Shown piece by piece: positions 52,762 to 60,395 of a stretch of 64,000 nt of DNA. Positions within the stretch are counted from its first letter, which is position 1, and each line of letters opens with the position of its first letter. Origin of the DNA: Bacteroidota bacterium (lineage in GTDB: Bacteria; Bacteroidota; Bacteroidia; 2-12-FULL-35-15); assembly GCA_947449315.1 (NCBI GenBank), contig CANFRC010000008.1, positions 90,251 to 154,250 of the forward strand, given 5' to 3'. The position numbers and the translations under genes are program-made. Under the pieces are notes generated by a model. It made no database searches, was not told the origin of the DNA, and worked only from the letters and a program-made list of their open reading frames with translations.

Positions 52762-53550
52762 CTACAAACTTCCTGTTCTTCCTCCATCAACAGGAACATT
52801 GATTCCTGTGATATAAGAAGCAGCAGGGGATGCTAAAAATGCAACAGCATTGGCTACCTCTGATGGTTCAGCGAAACGACCTAAAGGAATTTCACTTTCC
52901 ATTTCGTTTTTAATTTCATTCAACGATTCGCCTGTGTTTTTTGATTTATTTTCAATGATTGCGCTTAATCGCCCTGTTAATGTTGCCCCAGGGAGCACAT
53001 TGTTTACCGTTATTCCATAAGATGCCACTTCGTTGGCTAATGTTTTACTCCAATTTGCTACCGCAGCACGAATGGTATTAGAAACACCTAAATTTTTCAA
53101 CGGTATTTTAACTGATGTGCTTATAATGTTTATCACGCGACCATATTTTGCTTCTTTCATCCCCTCTAGTAATGCCTGCACTAAAATATGATTACACACC
53201 AAATGATTGTTGAACGCTTGGAGGAACTCATCTACTTTTGCATTTTGAATAAGTCCGCTTGGAGGCCCACCCGTGTTATTCACCAAAATATGGATAGGAC
53301 CATTGGTTGCAACATGGTTCTCTAGTTTTTCTTTTAACTGATTGGATTGCTGAAAATCAGCACATAGAAAATTATGTTTTTGTCCTTTCGAAACATCTAG
53401 CTCTTTTATAGTTGCCTTCAACGAATCTTCATTTCGTGCAACCAAAACAATATTTGCACCCAAAAATGCTAATTCAACAGCTGCTGCTTTTCCGATACCT
53501 TGTGTGCTTCCGCACACCATGGCAGTTTTTCCTGTAAGATCTAAATTCAT
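52762..53550 (-). CDS. Short-chain dehydrogenase/reductase with atypical active site
   Basis: 262 residues, classical SDR fold. The cofactor motif TGKTAMVCGSTQGIG (about 6-20) and NNTGG are present. The catalytic Tyr-x3-Lys is not: the aligned stretch is SNTIRAAV with Ser157 and Arg161. The catalytic Ser region (ISTSV, about 143-147) remains. The pattern is shared by a subgroup of SDR proteins, so it is a lineage feature, not a sequencing fault. The reaction is unknown. It is a single gene converging on rnhA. Confidence 0.88.
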   Translation of the reverse strand: MNLDLTGKTAMVCGSTQGIGKAAAVELAFLGANIVLVARNEDSLKATIKELDVSKGQKHNFLCADFQQSNQLKEKLENHVATNGPIHILVNNTGGPPSGLIQNAKVDEFLQAFNNHLVCNHILVQALLEGMKEAKYGRVINIISTSVKIPLKNLGVSNTIRAAVANWSKTLANEVASYGITVNNVLPGATLTGRLSAIIENKSKNTGESLNEIKNEMESEIPLGRFAEPSEVANAVAFLASPAASYITGINVPVDGGRTGSL

Positions 53551-53592
53551 AAAGTAAAAATATATAAAATTCTGATAGCTAATCTGTAATCA

Positions 53593-54966
53593 TTATCCGA
53601 ACAACAAACTAAACACCTCTTCAATTTTTCCTACCATAGTAATTTTGATATGATAGTTTTTTAAGTCCAGTCCTTTTTTGTTGTACTTGGAAATAAAAAT
53701 ATGTTCGAAGCCCAATTTTTCTGCTTCAGAGATTCGTTGATCAATTCTGTTCACAGGGCGAATCTCCCCACTTAATCCAACTTCACCGGCGAAACAAACT
53801 TTCGGAGAGATGGGCATGTCTTCGTTGCTAGATAAAACAGCACATACTAAAGCAAGATCAATTCCAGGATCTTCCACTTTTATTCCGCCCGCGATATTTA
53901 AAAAAACATCTTTTATTCCTAAACGAAATCCGCAGCGTTTTTCCAAAACTGCCAATAACATAGACAATCTTCTGAGGTCGAATCCTGTGGATGAACGTTG
54001 AGGTGTTCCATAGGCAGCGCTGCTTACTAAAGCTTGCGTTTCAATTAACATCGGACGCAATCCTTCCATTGTTGCAGCAATGGCGACCCCGCTTACCAAT
54101 TCTTCACGGGCAGTGATCAATATTTCAGAAGGATTACTTACTTCACGCAAACCACTTCCTTGCATCTCATAAATTCCTAATTCGTTGGTAGAGCCGAACC
54201 GATTTTTTGTGGTGCGCAACAACCTGTATACATGATTTCTGTCGCCTTCAAATTGCAAAACGGTGTCCACCATATGCTCTAATACTTTCGGTCCGGCAAG
54301 GCTTCCATCTTTTGTAATATGACCAATTAAAAACACAGCTGTTCCGCTCTCCTTTGCATAACGCATTAATTCCGAAGTGCATTCTCGGATTTGCGAAACA
54401 CTTCCTGGAGAAGATTCAATATGCGCAGAGTGTAATGTTTGGATAGAATCAACGATCAATAAATTGGGCTCCAGTAGTTCTATTTGCTTGAAAATATTTT
54501 GAGTGGAGGTCTCTGTTAAAATATAACAATTGGGATTATTCATCCCGATTCGTTCTGCACGCATCCTTATTTGTTGTTCACTCTCTTCACCAGAAACATA
54601 AAGTACTTTCAGGTTTTTCATGTTGAGTGCAACCTGAAGCATCAAGGTAGATTTTCCAATTCCCGGTTCTCCACCAAATAATATCAACGACCCTGGAACT
54701 AATCCTCCACCAAGCACTCTGGAAAGTTCTGAATCATAAACAGAAATACGATGTTGTTCGGATAAACTTATTTCGGAAACCAATTGTGGCTTTGAAGCGC
54801 GTTGAGTAGTTGTACTTGCAATACCAGGAGTTTTTGCATCATCCCCTTTTGAAACCACTTCTTCAACATATGTATTCCATTCGTTGCACGAAGGACATTT
54901 CCCAATCCATTTACCAGATTGGGCGCCACAGTTCTGACAAAAATAGGATGTCTTTGTCTTAGCCAT
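53593..54966 (-). CDS. radA: DNA repair protein RadA
   Basis: 457 residues, the standard length. The N-terminal zinc finger CQNCGAQSGKWIGKCPSC spans about 10-27. Walker A is GGEPGIGKST, and the RadA motif KNRFG sits in LRTTKNRFGSTNELG. The C-terminal Lon-like domain includes SGEIRPVNRIDQRI. It is a RecA-like helicase aiding branch migration in recombination. The start codon overlaps the end of the rfaE2 gene by 8 bases. Confidence 0.96.
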   Translation of the reverse strand: MAKTKTSYFCQNCGAQSGKWIGKCPSCNEWNTYVEEVVSKGDDAKTPGIASTTTQRASKPQLVSEISLSEQHRISVYDSELSRVLGGGLVPGSLILFGGEPGIGKSTLMLQVALNMKNLKVLYVSGEESEQQIRMRAERIGMNNPNCYILTETSTQNIFKQIELLEPNLLIVDSIQTLHSAHIESSPGSVSQIRECTSELMRYAKESGTAVFLIGHITKDGSLAGPKVLEHMVDTVLQFEGDRNHVYRLLRTTKNRFGSTNELGIYEMQGSGLREVSNPSEILITAREELVSGVAIAATMEGLRPMLIETQALVSSAAYGTPQRSSTGFDLRRLSMLLAVLEKRCGFRLGIKDVFLNIAGGIKVEDPGIDLALVCAVLSSNEDMPISPKVCFAGEVGLSGEIRPVNRIDQRISEAEKLGFEHIFISKYNKKGLDLKNYHIKITMVGKIEEVFSLLFG

Positions 54967-55498
54967 TTTTTATTTTTTCCTCGATCATAGTAGTAGAAAA
55001 TCCTTCTAAGAATTCTATCGTTATTACACTTCCTCCGCTTGCTTTCACAAGATCTGAACCTACAATGTATTTTTTGCTTTCTTTGTTAGTTTCGTTTGCA
55101 TCATAGTCTGCCCCTTTCACTAAAATATCTGGTTTAACAAAACGGATCATTTCGAGAGGTGTATCTTCATCAAAAATAATGACAGCACTTACAAAGTGAA
55201 AGGAGGCCATGATCATCGCTCTTGTTTGCTCATCCTGTAGGGGACGGGAAGAAGATTTCCCCAACCGCTTCACAGATGCGTCGCTATTTATGGCAACAAC
55301 TAGTTTTTCTCCCAAATCAGCTGCTTTAGCAAGATAATCAATGTGTCCACGGTGAATAATATCAAAACAGCCATTTGTAAAAACAATCTTTTCTTCTTTA
55401 AAGCGCCAAACATTTAAATGGTAGAGAAACGGTTCCGTTGTAAAAATTTTTGACTGAATTACTTCGTGTGCTGATATTTTATTTGGAAAGGGAACCAT
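54959..55498 (-). CDS. D-glycero-beta-D-manno-heptose 1-phosphate adenylyltransferase (RfaE2 type)
   Basis: 179 residues, a nucleotidyltransferase of the RfaE domain II kind. FTNGCFDIIHRGHIDYLAKA carries the HxGH-like motif (HRGH). SDASVKRLGKSSSRPLQ and DILVKGADYDANE match the family. It attaches AMP or a related nucleotide to heptose 1-phosphate for LPS or S-layer glycans. The kinase half (RfaE1) is not in the window. It overlaps radA by 8 bases. Confidence 0.9.
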   Translation of the reverse strand: MVPFPNKISAHEVIQSKIFTTEPFLYHLNVWRFKEEKIVFTNGCFDIIHRGHIDYLAKAADLGEKLVVAINSDASVKRLGKSSSRPLQDEQTRAMIMASFHFVSAVIIFDEDTPLEMIRFVKPDILVKGADYDANETNKESKKYIVGSDLVKASGGSVITIEFLEGFSTTMIEEKIKNG

Positions 55499-55572
55499 AT
55501 TGGAAGAAAGGATTTATTAGTAAAATGAATGGAATAAGATATAAATGTATCCGACTAAATTATAGAAATAAA

Positions 55573-56583
55573 TTACTCTTTGGCATCTTTATTTAATAAT
55601 GCTAAAAAAATTAGCGATAACAGTCCGAGAGAAAGGATTAATAAAAACTGGGATGTCCAAACAGCCCAAGCAAATGCAAATGCAACTGTGTTTGCAATCA
55701 GATAAACAGTTGTCAATATTTGTATAACAATCAATTGATATGCGCCTGTCCCCCCCGGAACAGCAATCACACCCAAACTTCCGAAAACTACTATCACCAC
55801 TGCAACCATTACTGAAAGATGAGCCGTTTCAGTGAATGCGAAAAAACAAACGTACACCTGAAGGATATACATGATCCAGATCAGAAGGGTGTGAATAATA
55901 AATTGCATCGGTTTGTCTACATTTTTAACGCTTAACAAGCCATCCCACAAGCCTTTGATAAATCCTTTTGCTTTTCCCGAGAGAAGTGATTGGATCTTTT
56001 TACGGAAGTATAAAAATGCAAATGATCCCATTAGCAGAATGATACCCCCAATGATCACAAATAATTCTTTTTGCATCAAGGCCTGAAATTTTTGTGAAAC
56101 AGTTTTGAAAATAAGATCATTCGCAATTCCTGAAATCTTGTCAAACTCTATCGCTAGTGTTGCAAAAAAGAGAATGATCAAACAAACGACATCCAAAGCC
56201 CGTTCGGAGATCACCGTACCAAAGCCCTCTGTAAAAGGCACTTTTTCATACTTGGTGAGAAGACCGCAACGAGACACTTCACCTAGTCGTGGCAGCGCAA
56301 AATTGGCGAGGTACCCCACCATTACCGAGAAAAAGGTGTTGTAAATTTTAGGTTTATATCCTAAAGGATTAAGTAGCAACCTCCAGCGTAGTGCCCTGAA
56401 ATAGTGGCTCATTCCGCTAATGATCATGGATGCAAAGATCCAATAATAATTTGCGTTTGATAAAGAGGTTTTAATGTTTGCAAATTCAGCGTCGGTTGTT
56501 TTCCTTAATGCCAGCCATATCAAAGCAGCTCCTAAACTTAAAAAAAATAGGAATTTCAATATGTTGAGCAGTTGTTTTTTCAA
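55573..56583 (-). CDS. Lysylphosphatidylglycerol synthase TM-region (UPF0104) flippase-like protein
   Basis: 336 residues from TTG at 56581-56583, 4 bases after the panD stop. A frame extends 32 codons upstream, but that part lies over panD. Eight or so transmembrane helices. RALRWRLLLNPLGYKPK and FFSVMVGYLANFALPRLGEVSR are family marks, with SERALDVVCLI later. Members include the membrane half of MprF and related lipid transporters. The lipid substrate is unknown. It forms panD-flippase with panC just upstream of panD. Confidence 0.88.
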   Translation of the reverse strand: MKKQLLNILKFLFFLSLGAALIWLALRKTTDAEFANIKTSLSNANYYWIFASMIISGMSHYFRALRWRLLLNPLGYKPKIYNTFFSVMVGYLANFALPRLGEVSRCGLLTKYEKVPFTEGFGTVISERALDVVCLIILFFATLAIEFDKISGIANDLIFKTVSQKFQALMQKELFVIIGGIILLMGSFAFLYFRKKIQSLLSGKAKGFIKGLWDGLLSVKNVDKPMQFIIHTLLIWIMYILQVYVCFFAFTETAHLSVMVAVVIVVFGSLGVIAVPGGTGAYQLIVIQILTTVYLIANTVAFAFAWAVWTSQFLLILSLGLLSLIFLALLNKDAKE

Positions 56584-56587
56584 AATA

Positions 56588-56938
56588 CTATCGTAAGGTA
56601 TTTGTTTTTGAATCCGGGAAAATAACTGTTGGCTGGTGTTTTTTAGCAAGTTCAAAATCCATTGTTGCATAAGAAACAATGATTATTTCATGCCCTACTT
56701 TTACTTTTAAAGACGCGGGGCCATTCAAACAAATAACTTTTGACCCCCGCTCACCCTTAATAACATAAGTAGTAAAGCGTTCTCCGTTGTTGTAGTTAAA
56801 AATATCAACCTTCTCATTTTCGATAAGGTTAGCAGCCTCCATTAAATTTTCGTCGATGGTTACTGAACCAATATAATCAAGATCGGCTTGCGTAACGCTT
56901 ACGCGATGTATTTTTGATTTTAAAACTTCTATTTGCAT
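56588..56938 (-). CDS. panD: Aspartate 1-decarboxylase
   Basis: 116 residues. The self-cleavage site Gly24-Ser25 is in YIGSVTID, giving the pyruvoyl cofactor at Ser25. IFNYNNGERFTTYVIKGERGS has the substrate-binding region with the conserved Tyr and Arg. It makes beta-alanine from aspartate for pantothenate and CoA. panC is 66 bases upstream. Confidence 0.95.
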   Translation of the reverse strand: MQIEVLKSKIHRVSVTQADLDYIGSVTIDENLMEAANLIENEKVDIFNYNNGERFTTYVIKGERGSKVICLNGPASLKVKVGHEIIIVSYATMDFELAKKHQPTVIFPDSKTNTLR

Positions 56939-57004
56939 AACGTTAGCAAAACTAAATAAATAAATTTAATTGAAGGGCAGGTTTTTAGTCGGAAAGGGGA
57001 ATTA

Positions 57005-57892
57005 TTAAAACAAAAGCACATTATCGATCAAACGCACGTGACCAATTTTTACTGCAATGCAAGCAACAGCGCTTTTTGCTTGGCTGAAAGATGTAAGTGG
57101 CTGTAATGTTTGAGCATCCACCATATCGAAATATTCGAGCTCCAATTGAGGCACTAAGTTTATTTCATTTTCTACAAGCGCTTTGAGTTGCTCCACATTT
57201 TTGATGGAATACAGGTCTTTTACTTTAAATAATGCCCTAGAAATAGCAGAAGCCTGTTCTCTTTCATCTTTCGTAAGTCTTTCATTACGTGAGCTCATAG
57301 CCAAGCCATTCGCTTCGCGAACAATCGGGCAAGCAATAATTTCAATGGGCATATCCAGTTGTTTAACCATACTTCTAATAATTGCCAATTGCTGAAAATC
57401 TTTTTGGCCAAAAAACGCTTTTTGAGGTACTACAATGCGAAATAATTTACTGACAACCTGAGCCACACCGTTAAAATGTCCGGGGCGCTGAGCGCCTTCC
57501 ATCACCATTGCCAGGGATCCAAAATCGACTGCTTTTCCTTCCGACCAACTTTTATCTTCTTTTTTTTGCCGCTTCAGCTCCAATTCCGCTTCAGAATACA
57601 TCTCAGCAACTTCCGGAGAAAAAAGAATATCGCATCCCGCCGCTTCAAGCAACTGACTATCAACATCTATGGTTCTTGGATATTTTGCCAGATCATTCAG
57701 ATCATTGAACTGGGTAGGATTAACAAAGATGCTGCACACCACTACATCGCTTTCAGATTTGGCAGCATTTATTAGGGAAATATGCCCCTGATGAAGGGCG
57801 CCCATCGTAGGAACAAAACCAATGCTTTTTCCTTGGTTTCGAAAACTATTTAGGTGATTTTTAAGATGTTGTACGGTATTGATCCGAATCAT
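57005..57892 (-). CDS. panC: Pantothenate synthetase
   Basis: 295 residues. The ATP motif PTMGALHQGHISLI includes HQGH, the HIGH-type box. FVNPTQFNDLNDLAKYPRT, FFGQKDFQQLAIIRSM and MSSRNERLTKDER match PanC. An insert of about ten charged residues (ELKRQKKEDKSW) lies near 110-125. It joins pantoate and beta-alanine. Followed by panD, giving a pantothenate pair. It diverges from the GT5 gene. Confidence 0.95.
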   Translation of the reverse strand: MIRINTVQHLKNHLNSFRNQGKSIGFVPTMGALHQGHISLINAAKSESDVVVCSIFVNPTQFNDLNDLAKYPRTIDVDSQLLEAAGCDILFSPEVAEMYSEAELELKRQKKEDKSWSEGKAVDFGSLAMVMEGAQRPGHFNGVAQVVSKLFRIVVPQKAFFGQKDFQQLAIIRSMVKQLDMPIEIIACPIVREANGLAMSSRNERLTKDEREQASAISRALFKVKDLYSIKNVEQLKALVENEINLVPQLELEYFDMVDAQTLQPLTSFSQAKSAVACIAVKIGHVRLIDNVLLF

Positions 57893-57978
57893 TCATTTAA
57901 TTTCTAATTAAAAACTAACAAAATCAACATTAATAGCCTTCTTTTTCCTATAAAAGTGGTCAAATCTAATATTAATAC

Positions 57979-58010
57979 TTTGAAATAACGGAAATTTTTA
58001 CTTACTTTTG
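57979..58010 (+). promoter_or_regulatory. Promoter of the GT5-DUF4270-glmS run
   Basis: TTTG (57979-57982), 20 bases, TACTTTTG (58003-58010). Both elements are perfect. The leader to the ATG at 58047 is about 31 nt. Confidence 0.75.
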
Positions 58011-58046
58011 TATACTTTTTTAAAAACCTAACCTTAATTCGATCTT

Positions 58047-58883
58047 ATGAAGAAGAAAGCTAGAGTTCTTTTTGTATCGCAAGAAGTTACCCCTTATTTA
58101 GATGAGACACCTATGAGTGTTATCGGACGCAAATTACCCCAAGGAATACAAGAACGAGGCAAAGAAATAAGATTATTCATGCCAAAATTCGGAATCATCA
58201 ATGAGAGAAGAAATCAGTTGCATGAAGTAATTCGTTTATCAGGCATGAACCTTATCATTGACAACAATGACCACCCGTTAATTATTAAAGTGGCTTCCAT
58301 TCAGGCAGCACGTATGCAAGTGTATTTTATTGATAATCAAGAATATTTTGAACGCAAGCATGTTTTAACCGATAAAAAAGGAGCCCATTTTGCTGATAAC
58401 GATGAACGCGCTATCTTCTTTTGTCGCGGGGTAATCGAAACTGTTAAAAAATTAGGCTGGTCGCCTGATATTGTTCACCTTCACGGTTGGATGACTAGCT
58501 TAACTGCCCTTTATTTGAAAAAATCATTTAAAGACAACCCATTATTTACGGACACAAAAATTGTGTATTCTGTTTATGATGACGAATTTACCTCTCCTTT
58601 GCACAAAGATTTTGCAAAAAAGGTTTTACACGAAGGAATTGAAAAAGGCGATGTAGAACATTATAAAAATCCTACCTTTGTAAATGTTAGTAAAGCAGCT
58701 GTTGATTTAGCTGACGGTATCATAAAAGGAAGCGCTAAAATAAATACTGATGTGGAAAAATACATCAAAAAATCAGGAAAACCTGTTTTAGAATTTATTT
58801 CCGGCGATAACAATGAATACATTGATGCTTATTCAGAATTTTATGATGCAATACTTGAAGAAGTAGTAGAAATGGCTGAATAA
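58047..58883 (+). CDS. Stand-alone GT5 (glycogen/starch synthase N-terminal) domain protein
   Basis: 278 residues, only the N-terminal Rossmann half of glycogen synthase (full GlgA is about 480). KARVLFVSQEVTPYL aligns with the GlgA start and PDIVHLHGWMTSLTALYL with the HxHxW region. The glucosyl-donor loop KTGGLADV of GlgA is replaced here by LDETPMSV at about 20-27. The C-terminal GT domain with the Glu and second substrate motifs is absent. Synthase activity is therefore unlikely; a regulatory or carbohydrate-sensing role is possible. It is followed by DUF4270 and glmS in the same direction. Confidence 0.85.
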   Translation: MKKKARVLFVSQEVTPYLDETPMSVIGRKLPQGIQERGKEIRLFMPKFGIINERRNQLHEVIRLSGMNLIIDNNDHPLIIKVASIQAARMQVYFIDNQEYFERKHVLTDKKGAHFADNDERAIFFCRGVIETVKKLGWSPDIVHLHGWMTSLTALYLKKSFKDNPLFTDTKIVYSVYDDEFTSPLHKDFAKKVLHEGIEKGDVEHYKNPTFVNVSKAAVDLADGIIKGSAKINTDVEKYIKKSGKPVLEFISGDNNEYIDAYSEFYDAILEEVVEMAE

Positions 58884-58943
58884 TTATTTGTAAAGTAGGT
58901 CCGGCTGTAAAATATTATCTTACGTCTGACGTATAAAACAACA

Positions 58944-60392
58944 ATGAAAATGAACAAATCATTTATGAATATACCGAACAGCATACCACCAATTTTGTCC
59001 CGAGCATTCGGGACAAAATTTTTTTTATTCCTTTCCTTTGGGGCAACTCTTTGTCTTACATCCTGTGATGAATCAAGCGTAGTGGGACTGGATATACAAC
59101 CAGCAAACGACCTTTTGAATGTCGGCTATCAAGATACGACCACGTTGCTTACTACTACGATCCGAGAAGATTCGTTACGAACCGATGCTTTATTAGTTAC
59201 AGATGGGGTTGGCTTGATAGGGAAATATGTTGATCCAATCTTCGGAACATCAACTGCTTCCATGTATACACAATTAAGATTGCCATCCAACATTACCACC
59301 TCTTCCAATTTTGGTATTAATCCAGTTTGTGATTCTATTGTACTTTCCTTGGTTTATGAAGGATCGTCCTATGGTAAAAAAGATGCAAAAGTACAAACAA
59401 TAAATGTTTACGAGGTTACGGAGGAAATCGTAAAGACCTCTTACTACTACTCTAACAATTCTTTAAGCAAAAACCCTATTGATCTTACACAAGGCCATGC
59501 AGGTTTTAATTTTACTCCTAGACCTACTGACAGTGTAAGTAATATTTTGGGAGCAACTGTTGAACCAAAGCAAAAACCACAGATCAGGGTAAGGATGGAC
59601 AATACATTTGGGCAATTGTTGTTGAACAACCAGAGCTCCGGGAACCTTGCAGATGACGCTTCATTCAAAAATTTTTTAAAAGGATTGTATATCACTACAG
59701 AAAATACATCCGGCTTATCTGTGAATGAAGGAAATATTATGCGTTTTTACATGGGCGCATCCAATTTGATCCTCTACTATCATCATGACAGCCCGGCACC
59801 AAACACCGGGTTAAGCTACACCTTCAGTTTAGGAAGTGTGGCTCGTTTCAATACATTCACACACGACTATTCGGCATCAGTAGATCCAATGTTGGCAAAT
59901 CAGCTTGGTGCATCACCTGCCTCACAAAACGGAACAACATTTATTCAATCGATGTCGGGTGTAAAAACAAAAGTTTTGTTTCCTCATTTGATGCGTTGGG
60001 CTGATAATGGTGCCATCGGCATCAATAAAGCAGAACTTGTTATCCTTGCAGACACTTCTCTTTCACCTGTTTTTAATTGTGACACTTTCCCTCCACCACC
60101 AACATTAATCATTTATGGTATTGAAGATGATGGTGTGACTCCATTTTTAATTCCGGATGCTTTCGAAGGAACAAGTTATTTCGGAGGGTCCATGAATTAT
60201 ACAAAATATCAATACACATTTAATATTGCCAGATACATTCAGCAAATATTGGATGGCAAGAGAAAAAATAATGGAATCTATATTCTTGCATCAAACGGTG
60301 CTGGCTATGCCAACAGGGTTATTATTGGCGGAGGCTCCGCTAGTAGTGCAAAACAAATGAAACTAAATATAACCTATACAAAACTACATTAA
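58944..60392 (+). CDS. DUF4270 family lipoprotein
   Basis: 482 residues. Lipobox LTSC with Cys41, so an outer or inner membrane lipoprotein. The stretch before it (about 1-24) is polar and unusual, and its coding DNA folds into a terminator-like hairpin (58991-59026). DUF4270 features: VDPIFGTSTASMYTQLRL and the C-terminal TFNIARYIQQILDGKRKNNGIYIL. The function is unknown; the family sits before glmS or near glycogen synthase-like genes in Bacteroidota. Three bases separate it from glmS. Internal starts at 58965 are possible but would not skip the hairpin. Confidence 0.85.
   Translation: MKMNKSFMNIPNSIPPILSRAFGTKFFLFLSFGATLCLTSCDESSVVGLDIQPANDLLNVGYQDTTTLLTTTIREDSLRTDALLVTDGVGLIGKYVDPIFGTSTASMYTQLRLPSNITTSSNFGINPVCDSIVLSLVYEGSSYGKKDAKVQTINVYEVTEEIVKTSYYYSNNSLSKNPIDLTQGHAGFNFTPRPTDSVSNILGATVEPKQKPQIRVRMDNTFGQLLLNNQSSGNLADDASFKNFLKGLYITTENTSGLSVNEGNIMRFYMGASNLILYYHHDSPAPNTGLSYTFSLGSVARFNTFTHDYSASVDPMLANQLGASPASQNGTTFIQSMSGVKTKVLFPHLMRWADNGAIGINKAELVILADTSLSPVFNCDTFPPPPTLIIYGIEDDGVTPFLIPDAFEGTSYFGGSMNYTKYQYTFNIARYIQQILDGKRKNNGIYILASNGAGYANRVIIGGGSASSAKQMKLNITYTKLH
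58991..59026 (+). promoter_or_regulatory. Terminator-like hairpin inside the DUF4270 5' coding region
   Basis: AATTTTGTCCCGA (58991-59003), loop GCAT, TCGGGACAAAATT (59008-59020), then T through 59026. A 13-bp perfect stem and 8 T make a strong intrinsic terminator, yet it is translated as part of the DUF4270 leader. It could act as an attenuator for DUF4270-glmS. Confidence 0.7.
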
Positions 60393-60395
60393 AAC

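Noticed and set aside
56584..56679. Upstream extension of the flippase-like frame over panD
   Set aside because: The added 32 residues overlay the panD coding region and lack membrane character; a TTG start 4 bases after the panD stop fits better.
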